Below are positions 26,006 through 33,734 of a stretch of DNA of 64,000 bases, piece by piece. This DNA is from Cohnella sp. SGD-V74. GTDB lineage: Bacteria > Bacillota > Bacilli > Paenibacillales > Paenibacillaceae. Position 1 is the stretch's first letter, and each line of letters opens with the position of its first letter. Location: contig NZ_PVYW01000026.1 in the NCBI RefSeq assembly GCF_003001675.1, positions 62,001-126,000 on the forward strand, in the 5' to 3' direction. Position numbers and translations under genes: made by a program. The notes below the pieces were generated by a model. The model worked only from the letters and a program-made list of their open reading frames with translations. It was not told the origin of the DNA and searched no databases.

Positions 26006-26944
26006 CTACCACAGCCCGTTGTTGCCGGACTTCCGCACGATTTTGTTAGCCGTGTAAATCAACACGAGCGCAATGACGGATTTGAATACGCCCGCCGCGG
26101 TCGCCAGGCTGTAGTTCGCGCTCTGGATGCCGACTCTGTATACGTAAGTATCGATAATGTCGCCGACATCGTACACGAGCGGATTGTACAGCAGAAATAC
26201 TTGCATGAATCCCGCCTCCAGAATGTTGCCGAGATCGAGAATCATCAGAATCAGAATGACCGAACGGATCGAAGGAAGCGTCACGTGCCACATCTGCTTG
26301 AACTTGTTCGCTCCGTCCACCCTTGCCGCCTCGTACAGATCCGGATTGACGCCGGACATCGCAGCCAAATAAATGATCGTGCCCCAGCCCATTTCCTTGT
26401 AAATATGAGTGCTGACCAGCAGCGTGCGGAAATAGTCCGGGATGATCATAAAATTAATCGGTTTCATGCCCGCCGACGTCAGAACGTAGTTGACGAGCCC
26501 GTCCACCGGATTGAGAAACGCGACGATAATGCCCGTAAAAATGACCCACGACAGGAAATGCGGCAAGTAGAGCACCGACTGCGTGAACCGTTTGAAAAAG
26601 CCGTTTTTCAGCTCGTTCAGCAGCAGCGCGAGAATGATCGGAGCCGGAAATCCGAAAATGAGCTTGTACAGGCTGATCACAAAGGTGTTGCGGAAAATTT
26701 TCATGAAATCCGGCGTCCGGAACAGGCGCTCGAACTGCTGGAAGCCTACCCACGGGCTGTCGAACACGCCGAGGAGAATGTTGTACTCCTTAAACGCGAT
26801 GACGATGCCGTACATCGGCACGTACTTGAACAAAAAAATGATAAACAGTCCCGGAAAAAGAAGCAGGTACAGGTACTTGTCTCTTTTGATCCGTTTCCAG
26901 CGGTCCGCGCGGATCGGCAGCGCGGACCCGGCGCTTCTGAACAT
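26006..26944 (-). CDS. Sugar ABC permease (LplB-like), importer 3
   Basis: 312 residues. The N-terminal region contains YLYLLLFPGLFIIFLFKYVP, then LLLNELKNGFFKRF and the EAA loop YEAARVDGANKFKQMWHVTLP. The ATG at 26944 is preferred over the GTG at 26953 because GAGGGG is spaced 9 nt from it. It is closely similar to the importer 5 permease at 35991-36950. A GC-rich hairpin (26979-27003) separates it from the binding-protein gene. Confidence 0.93.
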   Translation of the reverse strand: MFRSAGSALPIRADRWKRIKRDKYLYLLLFPGLFIIFLFKYVPMYGIVIAFKEYNILLGVFDSPWVGFQQFERLFRTPDFMKIFRNTFVISLYKLIFGFPAPIILALLLNELKNGFFKRFTQSVLYLPHFLSWVIFTGIIVAFLNPVDGLVNYVLTSAGMKPINFMIIPDYFRTLLVSTHIYKEMGWGTIIYLAAMSGVNPDLYEAARVDGANKFKQMWHVTLPSIRSVILILMILDLGNILEAGFMQVFLLYNPLVYDVGDIIDTYVYRVGIQSANYSLATAAGVFKSVIALVLIYTANKIVRKSGNNGLW

Positions 26945-26978
26945 GGCGTCCACCCCCTCATCTGCCCGCCAGACGGAA

Positions 26979-27003
26979 GGAGAAGCGGCCTCAAGCCGCC
27001 TCC
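26979..27003 (-). other. Intercistronic hairpin between binding protein and permease, importer 3
   Basis: Arms ggag and gcggc (26979-26989) pair with gccgc and ctcc (26995-27003) around ctcaa. There is no T-tract. The position matches the hairpins of importers 2 and 4. Confidence 0.6.
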
Positions 27004-27019
27004 CCTTCCCGCGGACCGC

Positions 27020-28621
27020 TTATTTGTAAGGCGCGATGTTGGTCTTGTACCATTCTCCGAACTTCTCGCGCTCTTCCCGCTGCGAAGCATACAGCAGGTT
27101 GGCTTCCTCCTCGACCTGCTTGCCTCCCTGCTTGTAGAACCGCTCTACGAAGTCGTCGAAGGCGCCGATGTCGAGATTGCCGGCAATGATGCCGTAGAAC
27201 GTCTCGTCCCTCAGCTTGATCAGACCCGCCGAATACTCGCTCCATTCCTTGCGGTTCGACGATTTGAAGAAGACGATTTTGTCCCTCATCGGCTGCGACG
27301 TCTCGATTCTGCGCTCGAACAGCTGGATCACTTCCGGCGTATTTTTGATATTCGCCTCGTCCTTGCGCGTAATGATCCAGGTGTAGTTGTCGAGGCCGAG
27401 CTGCTTGCCTTCGTCCTCGTTGATCAAGTTGACGAACGTGCCGTTGTCCAGCTTGTAATGCTCGCCTTCCTTGCCGAACTTGATCAGCGTATTCGTCTCC
27501 TTGGAAGCGATCCGGTTAAGCACCTGCACGACCGCGTCCGGCTCTTCCGCCGCGCCCGTCACCGACACGAAGCTCCAGCCTTTGCCGTCCGAAGGCACGT
27601 CCGCGCTGAAGCCGTCCGGTCCGAGCATCGGTTCCAGCGCCGTATATTGCCCCGCCGGATTGATTTCCTTAAACGACATTTGCTTCGGATGTCCGGCGTT
27701 GAGGAAAGACACCCAATAATACAGCGAGCCAACCTTCCCTTCGGCGAACAGATCGCCGGCGCTTACGTTCGGCGTCACCATTCTCGGATCGATTACGCCT
27801 TCCGCGTACAGGTCTTGGAGCAGCTTAAGCGCTTGCTTGACCTGCGGCATCGTCGCTCCGTACTTGACCGTTCCGTCCTCTTGCACGAGGAACTGATCGA
27901 CGTCGACGCCGTGCGAATAGAAGAAGGGAGCGAACGCCCGCCAGTCGTGGTCGCCGACGAAGCCGAACGTGTCCTTCTTGCCGTTGCGGTCCGGATCGTC
28001 ATTCGTAAACGCTCTCAAAACTTCGACGTATTGATCCAGCGTAGTCGGCGTCTGAAACCCCAGGTTGTCGAGCCAGTCCTGCCGCAGCATCGTCGTCATC
28101 GAGCCGAGCTCGGCCACGTCGCCGGGCAGTCTGAACATTTTCCCGTCATCCCAGCTGTAGAAAAGCGTGTCCTCGGTGTAGTAGTCGAGAATGTTCCGTC
28201 CGTGCTTCTGCAGATGCGGCACGAGATCGACGAGCACGCCCGCCTGAATCCAACTGCTGTATTCCTTCTCCATGTCGGAATGCCACAGGATGTCCGGCAT
28301 GCTCTTGCGGTCGCCCATCATCAGGTTCAGCTTCGTTTTGTAGTCGCTCCAGCCCGGCAGGAAGAGGTTCTCCAGATCTACCTTACGACTCAAATGCGCC
28401 GACAGGTCCTCCTCCAGCGCCGTCTCCACCCAAGCGTCGGGCGTCTTGGGCCCTCCCATCAGCGTAATGCTGACCTGCAGCGGCTTCGAAGCCGCCGCGC
28501 CGCCCCCGTCGTTCGTTCCGGAAGACTCGCTTCCGCTCCCATTCCCGCCGGAGTTCGAGCAGCCCGCCAGCATGGCCGATATTGCGGTCAGCAGCAGCAG
28601 CTTCTTCTTTCTGTTTGTCAT
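27020..28621 (-). CDS. Extracellular solute-binding lipoprotein, importer 3 (LplA-like)
   Basis: 533 residues. The signal peptide ends in AMLAGCSNS (lipobox), a Gly/Ser linker follows, then the LplA-like fold (LMGGPKTPDAW, PDILWHSDMEKEY, LQKHGRNILDYYTEDTLFYSWDDG). It is closely similar to the importer 5 protein at 36982-38610. The ATG at 28621 has GGGAGGAAG upstream; the longer frame to 28669 is not supported. It is the first gene of a nine-gene operon, with a TATAAT about 50 nt upstream. The ligand is unknown; the downstream esterase, SDR and TauE/SafE genes suggest a decorated sugar. Confidence 0.92.
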   Translation of the reverse strand: MTNRKKKLLLLTAISAMLAGCSNSGGNGSGSESSGTNDGGGAAASKPLQVSITLMGGPKTPDAWVETALEEDLSAHLSRKVDLENLFLPGWSDYKTKLNLMMGDRKSMPDILWHSDMEKEYSSWIQAGVLVDLVPHLQKHGRNILDYYTEDTLFYSWDDGKMFRLPGDVAELGSMTTMLRQDWLDNLGFQTPTTLDQYVEVLRAFTNDDPDRNGKKDTFGFVGDHDWRAFAPFFYSHGVDVDQFLVQEDGTVKYGATMPQVKQALKLLQDLYAEGVIDPRMVTPNVSAGDLFAEGKVGSLYYWVSFLNAGHPKQMSFKEINPAGQYTALEPMLGPDGFSADVPSDGKGWSFVSVTGAAEEPDAVVQVLNRIASKETNTLIKFGKEGEHYKLDNGTFVNLINEDEGKQLGLDNYTWIITRKDEANIKNTPEVIQLFERRIETSQPMRDKIVFFKSSNRKEWSEYSAGLIKLRDETFYGIIAGNLDIGAFDDFVERFYKQGGKQVEEEANLLYASQREEREKFGEWYKTNIAPYK

Positions 28622-28668
28622 TGCGCTTCCTCCCTCTTCATGGCCTGTTTTCTGATCTTGCAGCTCCA

Positions 28669-28674
28669 ATTATA
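28669..28674 (-). promoter_or_regulatory. Candidate -10 box of the importer 3 operon
   Basis: A perfect TATAAT on the minus strand, 48 nt before the binding-protein ATG. No convincing -35 lies at 16-18 bp, suggesting dependence on an activator such as the AraC protein encoded at the operon end. Confidence 0.5.
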
Positions 28675-28787
28675 AGAGAGGGCCGTTCGGCAATACTTCC
28701 ACGATATTGAGGTGATTTAGGGCAATTATTGCTGTGTTCTTCCCGCTCCGGACAGCCGTTCATATCGCCTTTCGCGAAGAACAAAGA

Positions 28788-29000
28788 AGCTGTCTTATAA
28801 GTAAGGGCGGTACAAGATTATCGATGAAAAAAGAAGGGCATCTATCTCCTGGAGACTGCCTAATACGGTCCTGAAATAACCCTGCGACGGGTCTACTTAT
28901 TCAAAATTTCAGGATCGTATAGCATCGGAAGGAGATAGATGCGCCTGGCGCCATTCATCGATAATCGTTCGGTACGGCTCTGTTTACTTATAAGACAGCT
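28788..29000 (-). repeat. MITE-like palindromic element, copy C (complete)
   Basis: The best-preserved copy, 213 bp with 17-bp perfect terminal inverted repeats (agctgtcttataagtaa at 28788-28804 and its complement at 28984-29000). Nested arms are atcgatgaa with ttcatcgat, ggcatctatctcc with ggagatagatgc, and tacggtcctgaaat with atttcaggatcgta. The loop at 28888-28902 reads on the minus strand. No target-site duplication is obvious. It starts 17 nt beyond the stop of the mannanase gene and makes up most of the 395-bp gap 28622-29016. Confidence 0.85.
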
Positions 29001-29016
29001 CCAATTTCCGCGAGGA

Positions 29017-30294
29017 TCAGAACGGCTCCGAACGATACAGAGCGGAGTACGAACCGGCAATGCCTGCCGCGTTATGGGCTTTGATGCGATAATAGGCCGG
29101 CTTCGTATGAATGCGGGTCGGGTCGATCCAATATTCGGCGTGGTCCGCGGGACGTCTGTCGTACACGACCGTCCACGGCCCCTCCTGGCTCTCCGTCGTC
29201 CGCTCCACCGTATAATAGGCGCCGCCGACCGCGCGGCGGAAGGCGATTCCGCCCTCGGCGCGAATCACGACCGGCGCCGCCGGGACGGAATGCTCCGGCA
29301 CGTCGAGCCCTCTCATGCGGAACAGATGGGCTCTGAGCTGGCCGATGCGCGCGGCAAGATCGTCATTAACCCCCGTTCCCGGATAATGAACGGAAAATCC
29401 GTCGTAATGCTGCACGTATCCGCCGCCGTCGGCATGCGGGAACAGCGACCAGAACAAAGTGCCGGACACCGCGGGCTCCGCTTCGGCCGCGGCCGTGAAC
29501 GCCTCCAGATCGGCGTCGGGCCAGCCGTATTCGCCCTGGATATACACCTTCCCGGCCGCCTCTACCTCCCGCGCATCGGAGACCGTCTCTTCGGCGTCGG
29601 CCGGATAATAATGAACGTCCAAAATATCGAGGCTGTCGATGCCCAGCTTGTCGCGATCCAGTCCGAACTGCTTGCCGTGAGCGACCAGATGGTTCGAATC
29701 CAGGCTCTTCACATAATCGGCCATCTCCTTCACCCAAGCGGCCGGCGCATCGTTCAGCTCGTTGCCGAGCTCCCAAGCCATAATCGTCGGATCGTCCTTG
29801 TAGGCGATGCCGCTGTACGTATTGACGCGTCCGACGATCGCGCCGATGTACCGCTTGAACAAGGCGACGCACTCCGCGTTCGCGTAGAACGTCAGCGGAT
29901 CTTCCGAGCCCTGCCATCTGGCGAAGGTGAATCTCCCGCCATGGTAATAATCCCAGTTGCACGCGAACGGAATAATCAGCTTCAGCCCGCGCTTGCCCGC
30001 CTCATGAACGGCGAAGTCGACTTTGCGGAGCGCTTCCTCGTTAAATACGCCCGGCTGCGGCATAATCGACTTGGGACTGCCTTGCGAGGCCCCCAGCGTA
30101 TGCGAACGCACGGCGTTCGCTCCCATCTCCACCGCCGTATCGAGCGCGTCGATGACCCGAAACGGCGTCGGCCAGTCCACGCCGTTCACATTTTCGTCCA
30201 GGCCAAGCCAGTAAATATTCGGTCCGGCGAACCGGAACGGCTTGCCGTCCAGCAGCAGTCTCGATTTCTCTCTCGTCACAAACGATGTTGTCAT
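29017..30294 (-). CDS. GH5-type endo-beta-1,4-mannanase-like hydrolase with C-terminal beta domain
   Basis: 425 residues. The TIM barrel contains the acid/base Glu179 in MAWELGNELND and the nucleophile Glu255 in YIQGEYGWPD; RSHTLG and WLGLDEN are further markers of the mannanase branch. The last 90 or so residues look like a fibronectin III-type beta-sandwich. There is no signal peptide, so it acts inside the cell on imported manno-oligosaccharides. The start at 30294 is chosen because AAGGA lies 8 nt upstream. It is the last gene of the importer 4 operon. Palindromic element copy C follows directly and may act as its 3' end structure. Confidence 0.85.
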   Translation of the reverse strand: MTTSFVTREKSRLLLDGKPFRFAGPNIYWLGLDENVNGVDWPTPFRVIDALDTAVEMGANAVRSHTLGASQGSPKSIMPQPGVFNEEALRKVDFAVHEAGKRGLKLIIPFACNWDYYHGGRFTFARWQGSEDPLTFYANAECVALFKRYIGAIVGRVNTYSGIAYKDDPTIMAWELGNELNDAPAAWVKEMADYVKSLDSNHLVAHGKQFGLDRDKLGIDSLDILDVHYYPADAEETVSDAREVEAAGKVYIQGEYGWPDADLEAFTAAAEAEPAVSGTLFWSLFPHADGGGYVQHYDGFSVHYPGTGVNDDLAARIGQLRAHLFRMRGLDVPEHSVPAAPVVIRAEGGIAFRRAVGGAYYTVERTTESQEGPWTVVYDRRPADHAEYWIDPTRIHTKPAYYRIKAHNAAGIAGSYSALYRSEPF

Positions 30295-30342
30295 GCTACC
30301 CATCCTTGCTTTGTTGGTTTAATAGTCATGCTGCCGCCGTCG

Positions 30343-31188
30343 TTACCCTTTCACCGCTCCGTTCATGACTCCCGAGAAAATGTATTTCTGCAGGAACAGA
30401 TACAGCAGCGTCGTCGGAATCATGATGATCAGAATCGCCGCGCAGATGTTCCCCCACTGCGCCTGATTGTTGCCCGCAAAACGCATGATCGACGTCGACA
30501 CGACGACCAGCTCCTGCTTCGGCATATACAGAAACGGAATGTACAGCTCGTTGTAGATGTTGATCGTCTTCAGGATGACGAGCGTCGCGGTCGCCGGACC
30601 GAGCAGCGGGAACAGGATGCTCCTGTAGATGCGGAACAGGCTCGCCCCGTCGATCATGCCGCTCTCGTCCAGCTCGTACGGGATGTTGCGAATGAACTGA
30701 AGGTAAATGTAGATCTGGATCACGTCCGCTCCGATAAACAGCAGAATCGGCGCGAGCAGCGAATTGTACATTCCCATCGACTGAATGAGCGAGAACACGA
30801 CGACCTGCGTCGTAATCGTCGGAATAATCGTTGCCAGCAAGAAGGCGCCGAGCACGACGCTCTCCCCCCTGAATTCGATCCTTCCGAGCACGTACGCGAC
30901 CATCGTTCCCAAAATGACATTGCCGATCAGCGACGCCGCGACGATCAGGAAGGTGTTCGAAAAAGCTTGCACGATGTTGGCGCGGTCCATGACGTTGGCG
31001 AAATTGTCGAAGTTCAGGAAGCTCCGCGGCAGCGCGAACGGGCTGTCTCCGCCTTCGTTCTCCGCCTTGAACGCGTTGACGAATACGACGTAGGGCGGGA
31101 ACAGCACCGCGAAAGTCGCGATCGCCAGAAATACGTATTTTAATCCGTTCACAGGGTCCCAATGTCCGGTCTGCTTCTTGGTCTGCAT
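30343..31188 (-). CDS. Carbohydrate ABC permease (MalG-like), importer 4
   Basis: 281 residues, six helices. The EAA-type loop ELDESGMIDGASLFRIYRSILFP is slightly divergent, with ES in place of EA. The C-terminal tail is FSGVMNGAVKG. It lies 6 nt after the MalF-type permease with a GGGGGA ribosome site, and 48 nt before the mannanase gene. Confidence 0.92.
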   Translation of the reverse strand: MQTKKQTGHWDPVNGLKYVFLAIATFAVLFPPYVVFVNAFKAENEGGDSPFALPRSFLNFDNFANVMDRANIVQAFSNTFLIVAASLIGNVILGTMVAYVLGRIEFRGESVVLGAFLLATIIPTITTQVVVFSLIQSMGMYNSLLAPILLFIGADVIQIYIYLQFIRNIPYELDESGMIDGASLFRIYRSILFPLLGPATATLVILKTINIYNELYIPFLYMPKQELVVVSTSIMRFAGNNQAQWGNICAAILIIMIPTTLLYLFLQKYIFSGVMNGAVKG

Positions 31189-31194
31189 CTCTCG

Positions 31195-32079
31195 TCAGTC
31201 CCCCTTCCGGTTCAGAACGGCGTTCTGGACCGCCAAAATAATGACAGTAAAGGCTAGAAGCACGACGCTCATCGCCGACGCCAGACCGAAGTTGTTGAAC
31301 TGGAACGCCGTTTCGATCGTCTTCATCAGGAACGTCTCGCTCGCTCCGGCCGGGCCGCCCTTCGTCAGCACGAACGGCAGGTCGAATACGGACAGCGCTC
31401 CGCTCAGCGTCAGGAACATGTTGAGCTGAATGATTTTGGTCAAATTCGGCAGCGTCAAATACCACAACGTCTGGAACCGGTTCGAGCCGTCGATTTTCGC
31501 CGCTTCGTACATGTCGTTCGGGATCGATTGCAGCGCGCCGAGATAAATGACCATGTTATAGCCCATGAACCGCCAGAAGCCGATCGACGCCAGCGAGTAG
31601 TTGACGATCGACGTATTGCCGAGCCAACTCTGCTGCAGCGACTCCAGGCCGAGAAAACCGAGCAGCGCGTTCAGCGAACCGTTCGTCGTGTCGAACACAT
31701 ATTGGAACATAAAGGCGACGGCGACCGCATTCATGATGAACGGAAGAAACAGCATAACCCTGAACGCGTTCCGGCCTCTTATTTTCGAATTTAAGATTAC
31801 TGCAAACAGAATGGCGACGATATTCTGGATAACGCCGATGACGACATAAGGAATCTGGTGAAGGAAAACGCCGAATAAAGCCGGGTTCGTAAACACTTCC
31901 TTGTAATTGTCCAGCCCCAGCCATTCGCTGGAGGCGCTGATGCCGTCCCAATCGGTGAAGCTCTGAACCAGCAGCCTGACGGCCGGGTAGTAGGTAAACA
32001 TGCATAGCAGCGCAAGCGGCACCGCCAGAAACGCTACCATAATCAGCTTGCGCTGCGCGCTGTAAGACCAATTGTTCAT
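31195..32079 (-). CDS. Sugar ABC permease (MalF-like), importer 4
   Basis: 294 residues with six predicted helices. The EAA loop is YEAAKIDGSNRFQTLWYLTLP and the segment LTKGGPAGASE is typical of CUT1 MalF proteins. It is separated from the binding-protein gene by 110 nt carrying a strong hairpin (32132-32170). With the mannanase it suggests uptake of beta-mannan oligosaccharides. Confidence 0.92.
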   Translation of the reverse strand: MNNWSYSAQRKLIMVAFLAVPLALLCMFTYYPAVRLLVQSFTDWDGISASSEWLGLDNYKEVFTNPALFGVFLHQIPYVVIGVIQNIVAILFAVILNSKIRGRNAFRVMLFLPFIMNAVAVAFMFQYVFDTTNGSLNALLGFLGLESLQQSWLGNTSIVNYSLASIGFWRFMGYNMVIYLGALQSIPNDMYEAAKIDGSNRFQTLWYLTLPNLTKIIQLNMFLTLSGALSVFDLPFVLTKGGPAGASETFLMKTIETAFQFNNFGLASAMSVVLLAFTVIILAVQNAVLNRKGD

Positions 32080-32131
32080 ACGTTCACTCCATTCCGTTCT
32101 ATGCCGCTACAGTAATCCTCTTGGTGAACGA

Positions 32132-32170
32132 AAGTGGATTACCCGGCACGTTCTCCCCGATAATCCACTT
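32132..32170 (-). other. Intercistronic hairpin between binding protein and permease, importer 4
   Basis: Perfect 10-bp stem aagtggatta (32132-32141) with taatccactt (32161-32170), loop of 19 nt. It lacks a clear T-tract, so partial attenuation or 3'-end protection of the upstream mRNA is more likely than full termination. Confidence 0.7.
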
Positions 32171-32189
32171 CTCCTCGTCCTAGGCCATC

Positions 32190-33506
32190 TTATTTGCCGA
32201 CCGCGCTTTTCGCTTTGGCCCACGCTGCATTGTATTTATCGAATACGGATTGCGGATCCTTCGACAAGACGAATTCCTGCACGACCGCTTCCTTCGTGAT
32301 TTGCGCCTTGTTGACGATTTCGGTGGCCACCTCGTCGTCCGGCACCGCTTCGATGTATGTTGGTCCGAAGCTGTTGAATTCGGCCAGCTGCGGCACGTTA
32401 GGCTCTATGTCCTTCAGCACCGGGATGAAGCCGGCGAAGGCGTCAAAGCCGGAATCCTCGAGCATCCACTTCACGAACGCTTTCGCGGTCTCGGGATGCT
32501 TGCTGTCCTTGTTGACGCCGTAGCCCCAGTCCGGAGCAAGCGCCACGTTCACCTTGCCGGAATTGTCGTAAGGGAACGGGAAGAAACCGACGTTATCGCT
32601 TGTCGTGCCGCTGTCCGCGACTTGCGGGATGACCCAGTTGCCGAGCATGTACATCGCGAACTTGCCGCTGGCTACGTCTTTCTTGGACTGCTCCCAGTTC
32701 GTGGAGTTGACGTCCGGCTCCAGATAGCCTTTCTCGTGCATCGTGCGAATAATCGTCATCGCTTGGCCGTAAGGGTTGTCCATCTGGTACGGCGCGTCGG
32801 AGTTGACGCGTTCGTTGTTCAGATTCGCGTTGCCCGCGATCGAGCTCGGCACTTCGGACGCCCACGGATACAGCGGCCATTGATCCTTGAAGTTGGAGGC
32901 GAGCGGCACGACGCCGCTGGCTTTCAGCTTCTCCGCCGCCGCATAGAACTCGTCGAGCGTAGTCGGGATTTCGGTGATGCCCGCATCTGCAAACGCTTTC
33001 TTATTGTACACGATGCCGGTCGTCGTCGCGCCTGCCGAGATGCCGTATACTTTGCCGTCGTAGGCTTTGTAATCTTTGAAGTAAATACGGTCGTTCAGCC
33101 CGAGATCGTCAAGCGGTGCGAAGTACTTCGGCAGGTCGGAGTTCGGAATCGTCGGGATCAGCACGACGTCCGGGAATTCGCCGGAGGCGATGCGGATTTT
33201 CGTCGTTTTGTCCAAATCCGTGACCGCTTCGAACCTCACTTCCGCGTTCGGGTATTTCTCTTTGAAGCGTTTCGCGTAATCGACGTATTCCTTGTCGATC
33301 ATGTCGGTGCGGTTCGTCAGGAACGTAATCGTGCCGCTGATTTCCGCGGCGCCGGAATCGCCGGTCGCTTCGCCGCTCGACGTTGCGCTGGCCGAAGGCG
33401 AAGGCTGGGCGCTGCTTCCTCCGCTGTTTTTGTCGTTTCCGCCGCACGCTGCCAGCGACGAGGCCAGCAGAACGGTGCTGACCAGAGCCAACATGGACTT
33501 TCTCAT
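32190..33506 (-). CDS. Extracellular sugar-binding lipoprotein, importer 4
   Basis: 438 residues. The signal peptide ends with SSLAACGGN (lipobox), then a Ser/Ala/Gly linker and a CUT1-type binding fold (ASGEFPDVVLIPTIPNSDL, GVVPLASNFKDQWPLYPWAS). GAGGGGG lies upstream of the ATG. It has its own strong promoter (33551-33579) whose -35 overlaps a candidate LacI box. It is the first gene of binding protein, MalF, MalG, mannanase. Confidence 0.92.
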   Translation of the reverse strand: MRKSMLALVSTVLLASSLAACGGNDKNSGGSSAQPSPSASATSSGEATGDSGAAEISGTITFLTNRTDMIDKEYVDYAKRFKEKYPNAEVRFEAVTDLDKTTKIRIASGEFPDVVLIPTIPNSDLPKYFAPLDDLGLNDRIYFKDYKAYDGKVYGISAGATTTGIVYNKKAFADAGITEIPTTLDEFYAAAEKLKASGVVPLASNFKDQWPLYPWASEVPSSIAGNANLNNERVNSDAPYQMDNPYGQAMTIIRTMHEKGYLEPDVNSTNWEQSKKDVASGKFAMYMLGNWVIPQVADSGTTSDNVGFFPFPYDNSGKVNVALAPDWGYGVNKDSKHPETAKAFVKWMLEDSGFDAFAGFIPVLKDIEPNVPQLAEFNSFGPTYIEAVPDDEVATEIVNKAQITKEAVVQEFVLSKDPQSVFDKYNAAWAKAKSAVGK

Positions 33507-33550
33507 CGTAAATCCCCCTCATATCGAATGATGAATTGGCTTTCAACGAC

Positions 33551-33579
33551 ATATTAACATAAAGAAACTTTTCTTTCAA
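33551..33579 (-). promoter_or_regulatory. Sigma-A promoter of the importer 4 operon
   Basis: On the minus strand TTGAAA (33574-33579), 17-bp spacer, TAATAT (33551-33556), about 45 nt before the binding-protein ATG in an AT-rich stretch. The candidate operator 33571-33587 overlaps the -35. Confidence 0.75.
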
Positions 33580-33587
33580 CTATTTTT
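33571..33587. promoter_or_regulatory. Candidate LacI-family operator, site 1
   Basis: ttctttcaactattttt resembles the boxes at 34924-34941 and 38663-38680 (ttcttcaactgttt core with one extra T). It covers the -35 of the importer 4 promoter. Confidence 0.4.
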
Positions 33588-33650
33588 AATTTTAATTCAA
33601 CATTTTTCTTTAAACAATTAACTAAACAAATTCAACTTTATTCTGAAAAG

Positions 33651-33688
33651 AAAAGCCGAGCGCTAACGGGGGATGCCCCACGACTCGA
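33651..33688 (-). terminator. Rho-independent terminator downstream of the LacI gene
   Basis: On the minus strand CGAG and GGGG arms pair with CCCC and CTCG with an internal mismatch loop, followed by GCTTTTCTTTT. It lies about 50 nt after the LacI stop and would insulate it from the importer 4 promoter. Confidence 0.55.
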
Positions 33689-33734
33689 CTTGTCGATTTT
33701 GCTTGTAGATCGGATACGCCGCACGGCAGGCTCA

